Assembly (NCBI GenBank): GCA_016930995.1 | Contig: JAFGFQ010000082.1 | Location: 1-6,285, forward strand | Direction: 5' to 3' | DNA length: 6,285 nt | From: Thermoplasmatota archaeon | Lineage (GTDB): Archaea > Thermoplasmatota > E2 > DHVEG-1 | Part shown: piece after piece, positions 1 to 5,597 of the stretch | Position numbering within the stretch: the first letter of the stretch is position 1 | Layout: the number at the start of each line of letters is the position of its first letter | Program-made: the position numbers and the translations under genes | Notes under the pieces: model-generated | Seen by the model: only the letters and a program-made list of their open reading frames with translations | Database searches by the model: none | What the model was told of the DNA's origin: nothing

Positions 1-833
1 CGGTATGTCCCACGTATGACATCTCCAGCAACAAATAAACCTGGATGAACGGTCTGAGGAAAACATCCAGGTGACTCAAGGCATTCTTTCAAGCAAGGAT
101 CAAGAAACGACACATTCGGTACTCGACCGCATGCGACAAGGAGAAAATCAGCGGGCAGGTCTATCTTTTGGTTGTCCTTTTGGCAATAAATCTGCAAATG
201 ACTGGTGTGCTCTTTGATTTCTTCCGCAACGCACTGTAAAAGAACCTTCGCTCCGTTTTTATATACCCGGTCTTGGAGAAGTGGAAGACAGGTCGGTTCA
301 GATCGTGAGAGAAGTGTGACCAGATATCCCCATTTCAATAACGTCATTGTGTAATCAAACGCGATATCCCCACCACCGATGACAATGACCTTTTTTTTCT
401 CCTTTTGTGCCTTAAGCGGTAACAGGAATGGGTCATAAAACAGTCGTGTGTTTTCAAGGAACGCAGATCCATTTATCTCTATCTTCCTTGGGTGAGTACC
501 GGTCGCGATAATGATGACAGGTGATTCGAGCCATCCTTGATTTGTTTTCATACGATATGTTTCATTTTCTTTTGTAACATGGGTTACTTCAGCCTTTGTC
601 ATTGAGATTCCAAGTCCTTGAAGTTGTTCTCCCATTTGTTCCACTAGTTGCACTCCTGTGATGCCACGAGGAAAACCAGGGTAGTTTTCAACAAGGAAGG
701 CTTGTCTTAGAAGACCACCGAACCGATCTCTTTCTATAACAAGAGGTGTACAACCAGCTCGCTTGAGATATATTGCTGCTGCGATTCCTGCGGGTCCTGC
801 GCCAAGAATTGTTACGTCGTTTCTTTTATCCAT
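1..833 (-). CDS. Thioredoxin-reductase-like FAD/NAD(P) oxidoreductase without CxxC (partial, 3' end cut)
   Basis: The first 277 residues of a flavoprotein are visible; the C-terminus lies beyond the left edge. In order: an FAD-binding GAGPAG motif (residues 11-16), the thioredoxin-reductase-type ENYPGFP segment (49-55), an ATG motif (110-112), a second nucleotide-binding loop GGGDIAFD (153-160) for NAD(P)H, and a second FAD contact of the form LFVAGDV (266-272). This order is that of the low-molecular-weight thioredoxin reductase / ferredoxin-NADP reductase fold. The redox CxxC that true thioredoxin reductases carry just before the GGGD loop is absent: residues 131-140 read LFYDPFLLPL. It therefore probably does not reduce thioredoxin by the usual route, and the electron partner is unknown. 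Serine and arginine follow the second strand of the nucleotide domain (SRSE, 176-179), which hints at NADPH. The start at 833 has GAGGT at 840-844, six bases upstream, inside the end of the hydrolase gene, so the two are probably translationally coupled. Confidence 0.85.
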   Translation of the reverse strand, partial: MDKRNDVTILGAGPAGIAAAIYLKRAGCTPLVIERDRFGGLLRQAFLVENYPGFPRGITGVQLVEQMGEQLQGLGISMTKAEVTHVTKENETYRMKTNQGWLESPVIIIATGTHPRKIEINGSAFLENTRLFYDPFLLPLKAQKEKKKVIVIGGGDIAFDYTMTLLKWGYLVTLLSRSEPTCLPLLQDRVYKNGAKVLLQCVAEEIKEHTSHLQIYCQKDNQKIDLPADFLLVACGRVPNVSFLDPCLKECLESPGCFPQTVHPGLFVAGDVIRGTY

Positions 834-1447
834 GTGCAGACCTCATTTGCAGTCGTCAGTGTTGCAAAGCCATCAGAGAGTGTCGCAAGACTTGCAGAAT
901 GCAACCTTTTTTCATCCGATGCAGTCGCATCGACTACAAAGAAAACATCGTAATTATGCATGAATGCGTCCCGTGCTGTTGTCTCGCAGCAGAGGTGCGT
1001 AAGGACCCCTGTGACGACGACGGTTGTCACCTTTTTTTCCTTCAGAATCCTGTCGAGATTTGTCTTAAAAAAAGCACTGTATTGTGTTTTTCTGATCACC
1101 GGTTCCTGTGGTTGTGGTCGAAGTGCATTAATGAGTGATGACATCTCGTTATCATCATAAAGGACATCTCGCCACCATCGTCCCATGGCTCCTGGTGATT
1201 CTGAACGACGTAATGCGTATCGAGTAAAGATGATGGGCAAGGATTGTGTTCGATAGGCGATAAGAAGTTGTTTGATAGTTGGGAGTATTTTTACTGCCTC
1301 CTTAAAATATGCATGGGAACAGGGATTGCAGAAATATTCCTGCATATCGATGACGAGTAATGCGGAATTGGATGGTATAAAAACGATGTTTCTCTTCTGA
1401 GACGTGTTTTCCCTAGTTATCCTATTTTTTTTTTTCTGTTCTGCCAT
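812..1447 (-). CDS. Isochorismatase-family cysteine hydrolase
   Basis: A 211-residue protein from the ATG at 1447, of typical length for the isochorismatase / cysteine hydrolase superfamily. The catalytic triad is visible (numbered from this start): Asp34 in LLVIDMQ, Lys120 in VIRKTQYSAF, and Cys153 in the TGVLTHLCCETTARDA block, where it is the first of two adjacent cysteines. A TRYALRR...WW segment takes the place where nicotinamidases carry their zinc-binding Asp/His cluster, so nicotinamidase is unlikely; the substrate cannot be read from sequence. The reading frame stays open upstream to an ATG at 1534, but that start is preceded by CCACCTATTCC, no ribosome site, and adds a basic, low-complexity stretch. 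The 1447 start has AGGG at 1452-1455, four bases away. Residues 4-8 are encoded across an A11 run. The gene overlaps the downstream flavoprotein by 22 bases, suggesting one mRNA and perhaps a shared pathway. Confidence 0.85.
   Translation of the reverse strand: MAEQKKKNRITRENTSQKRNIVFIPSNSALLVIDMQEYFCNPCSHAYFKEAVKILPTIKQLLIAYRTQSLPIIFTRYALRRSESPGAMGRWWRDVLYDDNEMSSLINALRPQPQEPVIRKTQYSAFFKTNLDRILKEKKVTTVVVTGVLTHLCCETTARDAFMHNYDVFFVVDATASDEKRLHSASLATLSDGFATLTTANEVCTWIKETT
840..844 (-). promoter_or_regulatory. Ribosome binding site of the TrxR-like gene
   Basis: GAGGT on the minus strand, six bases before the ATG at 833-831, matches the archaeal anti-Shine-Dalgarno sequence. It lies inside the coding sequence of the upstream hydrolase. 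It supports the chosen start and an operon with coupled translation. Confidence 0.65.
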
Positions 1448-1679
1448 TTTTCCCTGCCTTTTAACAGATGCTTGTTTCCTGGTTTGTGAGGCTGGAAACA
1501 TAAAAAAACAATGCCTCTTCCACAATAACGGCATGGAATAGGTGGTAAAAAAAGTTCTGTTCAGTGTGTTATTTTGTATCGTTATCCTTATACGTGTAAA
1601 TCGTTTAGGGAACCTGTAATAAAACTACATACTATTCCTCCAAATACGAGCATGGGGTGGAACTATACCAATTGAACAG
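1448..1679. other. Divergent intergenic region with candidate promoters
   Basis: This is the spacer between the minus-strand hydrolase pair and the plus-strand metallohydrolase, so it should hold two outward promoters. No small gene or RNA was recognised. AT-rich candidates for TATA boxes are GTAATAAAAC (1616-1625, plus, about 30 bases before an ATG at 1652) and CAAAATAA or GTATAAGG on the minus strand (about 1569-1593). An imperfect 12-base dyad centred on ACGT lies at 1588-1599, with two mismatched pairs, and could be an operator or chance. None of these is strong alone. Confidence 0.4.
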
Positions 1680-2285
1680 ATGAAAATCGGATACGATAAT
1701 TTTTGCTATGTCATGTATTGTCCTGAGCATAAAAGAGCCGCGATAGTCGACCCTGGTTTTGAATCAACACGTGCAGTGACGTTTCTTGCATCGAAGAACT
1801 TAGCTCTTGAGTATATTATCCTTACCCATCATCATAGCGATCATACCGCTGAAACGAAACATCTGAAAAAGATATTTCCAACCTCTAAGGTTGTTGCTTC
1901 TGAGGCAGACGGAATAAAACTCCCGGTACAACCAGATATTGTGATACGGGATAAAGATCACTTGAAGCTTGGAACCATCCCTCTTGATTTTCTTCTCACC
2001 CCCGGTCATACCAAAGGTGGTATCTGTATTATCGTCGATGGCAAAGCCGTGTTGACTGGAGATACCTTGTTCATCGGAGATTGTGGAAGAACTGATTTAC
2101 CCGGGGGGAGTTTGTCTGAGATGTTTACAACACTTCAGAAGAAAATTATGGTCCTTCCCGATGAATTGATAGTGTATCCTGGGCATGACTACGGTGACAA
2201 ACCGTTTGACCGTCTTGGGAATCAAAAGCGTACCAATAAAACATTGCGTGCAAAGACTCTTAAGGATTTTTCTCAGATTCCCTGA
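1680..2285 (+). CDS. Metallo-beta-lactamase-fold hydrolase, glyoxalase II / persulfide dioxygenase type
   Basis: A 201-residue member of the MBL-fold hydrolases. Metal ligands can be read directly: the HxHxDH motif (His50, His52, Asp54, His55 in LTHHHSDHTAE), His110 in TPGHTKGG, Asp128 in TGDTLFIGDCGRTDL and His169 in VYPGHDYG. The GDTLF...CGRTDLPGGS segment is typical of the branch with glyoxalase II and ETHE1-like persulfide dioxygenases, which act on glutathione-type thioesters or persulfides. Which reaction applies here cannot be decided: ETHE1-type enzymes bind one iron, glyoxalase II two metals, and the protein is short for either. No signal peptide or membrane segment is seen, so it is probably cytoplasmic. 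The ATG at 1680 lacks a close ribosome site and starts a few residues late, because the frame upstream reads PIEQ before MKIGYDNFCY, as family N-termini do. The true start may lie slightly upstream. It stands alone, divergent from the hydrolase pair. Confidence 0.88.
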   Translation: MKIGYDNFCYVMYCPEHKRAAIVDPGFESTRAVTFLASKNLALEYIILTHHHSDHTAETKHLKKIFPTSKVVASEADGIKLPVQPDIVIRDKDHLKLGTIPLDFLLTPGHTKGGICIIVDGKAVLTGDTLFIGDCGRTDLPGGSLSEMFTTLQKKIMVLPDELIVYPGHDYGDKPFDRLGNQKRTNKTLRAKTLKDFSQIP

Positions 2286-2315
2286 TATTGTTACCATCAG
2301 ATGTTTTCTTCCTTT
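2282..2315 (+). terminator. Possible weak terminator after the metallohydrolase
   Basis: A five-base stem (CTGAT at 2282-2286, ATCAG at 2296-2300) overlaps the stop codon and is followed by pyrimidine- and T-rich sequence (TTTTCTTCCTTT, 2304-2315). Archaeal termination relies mostly on T-tracts, so the T-rich part is the more relevant signal. The stem is short and may be chance. Confidence 0.3.
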
Positions 2316-2319
2316 ATAT
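2313..2319 (+). promoter_or_regulatory. TATA box candidate (distal) for the DUF362 gene
   Basis: TTTATAT is a near-consensus archaeal TATA box. Initiation would be expected near 2340-2345, giving a leader of about 155 bases that would include the 20-bp palindrome. It competes with the CTTAAATAA box at 2392; the sequence does not show which one is used. Confidence 0.35.
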
Positions 2320-2359
2320 CAAACCATAGTTCGTTGTTGATTTTGTTTTATAGAAAAGT

Positions 2360-2379
2360 TAATTAACAATTGTTAATTA
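2360..2379. repeat. Perfect 20-bp palindrome, probable operator
   Basis: The arms TAATTAACAA and TTGTTAATTA are exact reverse complements with no spacer. The symmetry breaks at the next base on either side. It ends 12 bases before the CTTAAATAA TATA-like box, in the position where an archaeal activator, or a repressor covering the BRE region, would bind. A homodimeric winged-helix regulator is the natural reader, but the family cannot be named. If transcription starts at the distal TTTATAT box instead, it would lie in the 5' leader; with no spacer it would make a poor RNA hairpin, so a DNA site is favoured. Confidence 0.6.
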
Positions 2380-2391
2380 TGATATTGCATC

Positions 2392-2400
2392 CTTAAATAA
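2392..2400 (+). promoter_or_regulatory. TATA box candidate (proximal) for the DUF362 gene
   Basis: CTTAAATAA resembles archaeal TATA boxes and lies just downstream of the palindrome. Initiation about 25 bases on would fall near 2422-2426 and give a 5' leader of roughly 70 bases before the ATG at 2497. Its closeness to the palindrome makes it the preferred candidate. Confidence 0.45.
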
Positions 2401-2496
2401 CTCTCCTTCATAACCACGCGAGCAATCAAACTTAAGAGAACAACTATCAGTACACTGTCCTCACATTCGCACACAGGCAGGAGTTGATGAGACAAA

Positions 2497-3585
2497 ATGA
2501 ATGCATACAAACACTCAACTACATCAATCGTCAGCATACAGAAAAGCACCTACGACACCATTGATATCCAAGCACTCCTCAAACCACTTGGCGGGATGAA
2601 ACAATACGTTAAGAAGGATGAGCGAGTTTTGCTAAAAACCAATCTTCTGATACCAAGTGACCCAACAAAAGCAGTCGTTACCCATCCGGCGGTTATTACA
2701 GCACTTGCCAAAGAAATACTCAAGATAGGAGCAGTACCCTTTATCGGTGATTCCCCTTCAGGTCCGTTTACAAAAAGACGACTTGAGAAATCCTATCAGA
2801 AATCAGGATTAGTTCCTATCGCAAAGGACCTTGGTATTGACTTAAACTATGATACTGCTGTGACCAAAAAAGGTATACCACTAGGAAAAAAACTCAAAAA
2901 AACCCCCATATGCAACTTTATCCTGGATGCAGATAAAATCATCGCTGTACCAAAAATCAAAACACATTCCTTTATGATAATGACGCTTGCGACAAAAATA
3001 ATGTACGGTGCAGTACCCGGCTTAACAAAAGCCAAATATCACTCTCTTTATTTCAGAAGAACAGCTTTTGCCGATATGCTCCTGGATGTGCTCTCCATAA
3101 GGAAACCAGATTTACTCGTCATGGACGGTATCATTGGTATGCAAGGAGACGGTCCTTCTGGTGGAACTCCAGTTAATCTTGGAGTATTACTCGCATCAGA
3201 TCATCCAATAGCAATGGACCTTGCAGTCTGCGCCTTATTAGGAATCGAACCCATGTACATACCAACCCTTCGTCAAGCCAAAATACGACACTTATGGCCA
3301 ACAGAGATTCACTATCCTTTACTGACCCCTCAAGATGTTCATCATGTGGATTTTCGCTTGCCATCTAGTGCAGTTCCTCTTCTCCAAGGCTCCAATACTC
3401 GACGTCAACGACCCATTCCCACAGAGAAATGCACCGCCTGCGGTCAATGTGTAGAGATTTGTCCAAAGCAGGCAATACAAATCAAGGATAAGCGGGCAAT
3501 GGTTGACTATAAACGATGCATAGCCTGTTACTGTTGTCATGAGGTTTGTCCATATGAAGCGATAGAACTTGGTTACATCAAATAA
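2497..3585 (+). CDS. DUF362 protein with two C-terminal [4Fe-4S] ferredoxin motifs
   Basis: A 362-residue protein. The DUF362 domain spans roughly residues 10-290, with landmarks VLLKTNLL (44-51), GDSPSGP (84-90), VPKIKTH (151-157) and the glycine-rich DGIIGMQGDGPSGGTP (210-225). A two-cluster ferredoxin domain follows. Cluster I ligands are Cys312, 315, 318 and 322 (CTACGQCVEICP); cluster II ligands are Cys341, 344, 347 and 351, with an extra Cys346 beside the third ligand (CIACYCCHEVCP). Both have the CxxCxxCxxxCP pattern of 8Fe ferredoxins, so low-potential electron transfer is expected; the reaction of DUF362 itself is not established. No signal peptide or membrane helix is seen, so it is probably cytoplasmic. 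The start is the first ATG after an in-frame stop at 2488-2490, and the N-terminus then aligns as DUF362 proteins usually do. The gene appears monocistronic and converges with the disulfide reductase gene. Confidence 0.92.
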   Translation: MNAYKHSTTSIVSIQKSTYDTIDIQALLKPLGGMKQYVKKDERVLLKTNLLIPSDPTKAVVTHPAVITALAKEILKIGAVPFIGDSPSGPFTKRRLEKSYQKSGLVPIAKDLGIDLNYDTAVTKKGIPLGKKLKKTPICNFILDADKIIAVPKIKTHSFMIMTLATKIMYGAVPGLTKAKYHSLYFRRTAFADMLLDVLSIRKPDLLVMDGIIGMQGDGPSGGTPVNLGVLLASDHPIAMDLAVCALLGIEPMYIPTLRQAKIRHLWPTEIHYPLLTPQDVHHVDFRLPSSAVPLLQGSNTRRQRPIPTEKCTACGQCVEICPKQAIQIKDKRAMVDYKRCIACYCCHEVCPYEAIELGYIK

Positions 3586-3630
3586 AATTTTATCTCACAC
3601 AACAAAATCTCCAAATATAGGCTATATGAA
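3582..3630. terminator. Convergent intergenic region, T-rich termination signals
   Basis: Only 45 bases separate the ends of the DUF362 gene and the oppositely oriented reductase gene. A 12-base palindrome ATAAAATTTTAT (3582-3593) overlaps the DUF362 stop codon and gives a T4 tract on both strands. On the minus strand a further T-rich stretch (GATTTTGTTGTG) lies inside the gap. Short T-tracts of this kind are the usual archaeal termination signal, so the region may end both transcripts. Confidence 0.4.
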
Positions 3631-5001
3631 TCATGACACTTCCTTAAGGTTCCCAAAGGTTCTGAGAATCAATTCAGGCAATGCCGGATGGATATGCATC
3701 CCCTGAGAAATAAACCCAATATTCCCCTCAAGTGCCATCGCATTGATGACCTCCTGAATCAGCGTCGGTGCGTGTGGTCCGATAATATGGAACCCCAAAA
3801 TCTTCCCGGTTCGCTTTTCAATAATTGCTTTTGCAAATCCCTCATGTTCCATCATAGCCTCCCCTTTAGCCACATCAGAGTAACGAGCGATCCCAACAAG
3901 GATTTGCGTATGTTTTTTTGCTTTCTCCTGAGTTAGTCCAACCGAAGCAATCTCCGGATAGGTAAATACCGCATAGGGAATAGCCTGATAGTTCATTTTG
4001 ATCTTCTTCTCATGAAAAGCATTATTCCAGGCAACAGCAGCTTCTTCGTTTGCCACATGTTTAAACATTGCTTTTCCAATCGCATCCCCAAACGCCCAAA
4101 TATTCTCCTTGCTTGTCTCAAGGTATTCATTTACAGTGATGTACCCCCGTGCATCGGTTCTTACCCCCGTGTTTTGCACTTTTAACAGATCAGCATTTGA
4201 TGTTCGACCTGCGGCAACAAATATCTTTTCAGCTGAGACTCTTACTTCTTTACCTGAGACACTGTCTTTTCCCCGGACTATGATTTCTTTTCCTTGTGTT
4301 TCAACCTGCATCACCTCGGTGTTCAGGAAAATTTTCATCCTTTGCGCTAGCTGATGTGTTAATACATCGGAAATTTCAGGTTCTGCGTTCGGAATTAATC
4401 GACTTGCTCGTTGAAATATAATCACAGCAGTTCCAACCGCAGAAAAAAAATGAGCGAACTCCACCGCCACATATCCACCGCCGATGATAACCATGCTCCT
4501 TGGTTTTTCTTCTAAGTCAAACACAGTTTCATTGGTGAGATACGGTACGGTATCCATCCCTTTTATTGGAGGAATAAACGGTCGTGCGCCAGAACCAAGA
4601 AATATTTTTTCTCCCATTATCTGCTGTCCTGAAACCTGAAGCGTATAGTCTTTTACGAAAGACCCAACCTCATGATAGTAATCAAGATTTTCTGCCTGAG
4701 ATATTCCCTGTTGCATGGCCTCATGGCTCTCTTGAATCGGTTGTTTCACGCGCCTCATAATACCTTGGAAATCAATCGCTTTAATCTCCGCGGTAATCCC
4801 GAGTTTTTTTGCTTCTAAGATCTCCATGATTCGATCAGCGGGGTGGATAATCATCTTTGAAGGGATACAACCGACATTCAGACAGGTTCCCCCCAGAGGC
4901 CCTTTATCAACCCAGGCTACTTTTTTTCCGTGGGAAACTGCAGCATCAACAATCTCTCCACCGGAACCGCTTCCAACCACGATAACATCATATGTTTTCA
5001 T
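3631..5001 (-). CDS. Pyridine nucleotide-disulfide oxidoreductase, Lpd / mercuric / mycothione reductase type
   Basis: A full-length 456-residue class I flavoprotein disulfide reductase. Visible parts: FAD-binding GSGSGG (10-15), the redox disulfide in GGTCLNVGCIPSK (Cys40, Cys45), the NAD(P)-binding loop GGGYVAVEFA (174-183), the second FAD motif AFGDA (303-307), and the C-terminal dimer domain ending in HPALPE (438-443), where His438 and Glu443 match the catalytic His-Glu pair. It should pass electrons from NAD(P)H through FAD to a disulfide substrate. The residue that is usually acidic in NAD-specific enzymes after the second strand is Gln197, followed by Arg198 and Arg201, which hints at NADPH, as in glutathione, mycothione and mercuric reductases. 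It lacks the extra N-terminal metal-binding domain of many mercuric reductases. No 2-oxoacid dehydrogenase subunit genes are nearby, so a role as E3 is not supported. It lies 31 bases after the SOUL gene, with AGGATGAGG at 5010-5018 ending eight bases before the ATG. Confidence 0.92.
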   Translation of the reverse strand: MKTYDVIVVGSGSGGEIVDAAVSHGKKVAWVDKGPLGGTCLNVGCIPSKMIIHPADRIMEILEAKKLGITAEIKAIDFQGIMRRVKQPIQESHEAMQQGISQAENLDYYHEVGSFVKDYTLQVSGQQIMGEKIFLGSGARPFIPPIKGMDTVPYLTNETVFDLEEKPRSMVIIGGGYVAVEFAHFFSAVGTAVIIFQRASRLIPNAEPEISDVLTHQLAQRMKIFLNTEVMQVETQGKEIIVRGKDSVSGKEVRVSAEKIFVAAGRTSNADLLKVQNTGVRTDARGYITVNEYLETSKENIWAFGDAIGKAMFKHVANEEAAVAWNNAFHEKKIKMNYQAIPYAVFTYPEIASVGLTQEKAKKHTQILVGIARYSDVAKGEAMMEHEGFAKAIIEKRTGKILGFHIIGPHAPTLIQEVINAMALEGNIGFISQGMHIHPALPELILRTFGNLKEVS

Positions 5002-5009
5002 CTTCCACG

Positions 5010-5018
5010 CCTCATCCT
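5010..5018 (-). promoter_or_regulatory. Ribosome binding site of the disulfide reductase gene
   Basis: AGGATGAGG on the minus strand, with its GAGG core eight bases before the ATG at 5001-4999. It lies in the 31-base gap after the SOUL gene and supports internal translation from a shared SOUL-reductase mRNA, in contrast to the SOUL gene, which has no such site. Confidence 0.6.
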
Positions 5019-5032
5019 TTTCCTTGTATTAT

Positions 5033-5557
5033 TCATTTCGAAGATTCGATTTCAACACCAATTTCATTTCTTCGTAAAAAACCAGGGGTGAATGGGCTGT
5101 TATAGCGCATTAAAACAGGATCTCCTTTCATCTCAATTGCCAGATCATGGAGCAAGTTTTTAAGTCTCTGTATATTTCTTTCCATTAAAGCTTGTGTCGT
5201 ACGGCCACTAAAACGAAGTACCGCCATGTCTTTTTCTGGTTCTACTTCAATAGTCACTGCAGGATTGATTGGCTGGGGCGTAGTCTCTTTTGTAAACGAT
5301 GCTGGAATGACAAAAGCCATGTAGTTTTTTCCTGTGACCACTGGAACGGTCATAGGGATTCTTTCAGAGGTTATTACTGGCGCGGTCATTGCTATTTTCC
5401 GCTGTGTTTTATTTTCCCCATTGATGTATTGGAAAAGAAGACCAAAACCAGAATCACTACGATTGTTCATTACTTTGGCTAGAATAACTTCAGGATACCT
5501 GCGAATCTCCAGTTGTCCGATTTTTTTAACCAACGTATAGGGCATTTCTTGTGTCAT
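5033..5557 (-). CDS. SOUL-family (heme-binding-like) protein
   Basis: A 174-residue single-domain SOUL/HBP protein, of the usual length for prokaryotic members. Family landmarks are present in order: the N-terminal EMPYTLVKKIGQLEIRRYP (4-22), the KIAMTAPVI segment (54-62) with a second MTVPV repeat (69-73), the MAFVIP strand (80-85), the VLRFSGR strand (113-119), and the C-terminal RYNSPFTPGFLRRNEIGVEI (151-170). Eukaryotic relatives bind heme or tetrapyrroles; the ligand of prokaryotic members is largely undefined, and no single residue here proves heme binding. No signal peptide or membrane segment, so cytoplasmic. The ATG at 5557 lacks a ribosome site but has a TATA box about 27 bases upstream, which fits a leaderless mRNA. 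It is probably cotranscribed with the disulfide reductase that follows 31 bases later, hinting that the pair share a redox or stress role. Confidence 0.9.
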   Translation of the reverse strand: MTQEMPYTLVKKIGQLEIRRYPEVILAKVMNNRSDSGFGLLFQYINGENKTQRKIAMTAPVITSERIPMTVPVVTGKNYMAFVIPASFTKETTPQPINPAVTIEVEPEKDMAVLRFSGRTTQALMERNIQRLKNLLHDLAIEMKGDPVLMRYNSPFTPGFLRRNEIGVEIESSK

Positions 5558-5580
5558 TGCTTGAATTGAATAATTTTCTG

Positions 5581-5588
5581 ATATATAT
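5581..5588 (-). promoter_or_regulatory. TATA box, leaderless promoter of the SOUL gene
   Basis: ATATATAT, read on the minus strand in the 40-base gap between the LEA14-like gene and the SOUL gene. Its centre lies about 27 bases before the A of the SOUL ATG at 5557, the standard archaeal distance from TATA box to transcription start. The mRNA would thus begin at or next to the start codon, which agrees with the absence of a Shine-Dalgarno sequence. This separates SOUL and the reductase from the upstream gene at least in part. Confidence 0.65.
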
Positions 5589-5597
5589 GGCTGTGGT

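Larger units (their letters stand above)
2286..2496. other. Intergenic regulatory region upstream of the DUF362 gene
   Basis: These 211 bases between two plus-strand genes contain no recognisable gene. They hold a TTTATAT box, a perfect 20-bp palindrome, and a CTTAAATAA box, each listed separately. An AGGAG at 2479-2483 lies 13 bases before the DUF362 start, far for a standard ribosome site. The size and content suggest the DUF362 gene has its own regulated promoter and is not simply read through from the metallohydrolase gene. Confidence 0.55.

Noticed and set aside
773..1138. Plus-strand open frames of 66-121 codons across the hydrolase and flavoprotein genes
   Set aside because: They lie antisense to well-supported conserved genes, have no recognisable motifs and look like low-complexity shadow translations.
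812..1447. Nicotinamidase for NAD salvage
   Set aside because: The Asp/His zinc-binding cluster of nicotinamidases is missing; TRYALRR and a WW pair occupy that region.
1448..1534. N-terminal extension of the hydrolase to the ATG at 1534
   Set aside because: There is no ribosome site, the added residues are basic and unlike the family, and the inner start at 1447 has AGGG upstream.
2283..2387. Direct repeat TGATATTG at 2283-2290 and 2380-2387
   Set aside because: Eight AT-rich bases repeated twice in a short AT-rich spacer are expected by chance; no further copies were noticed.
3615..3627. Inverted repeat ATATAG-G-CTATAT in the convergent gap
   Set aside because: The one-base spacer cannot form a proper hairpin loop and the arms are only six AT-rich bases; probably chance.
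3631..5001. E3 subunit of a pyruvate or 2-oxoacid dehydrogenase complex
   Set aside because: The fold fits, but no E1, E2 or lipoyl protein gene is present and the cofactor loop looks NADPH-like; kept as a broader family call.
5192..5482. Plus-strand open frames opposite the SOUL gene
   Set aside because: They are antisense to a protein with clear SOUL landmarks and resemble no family.
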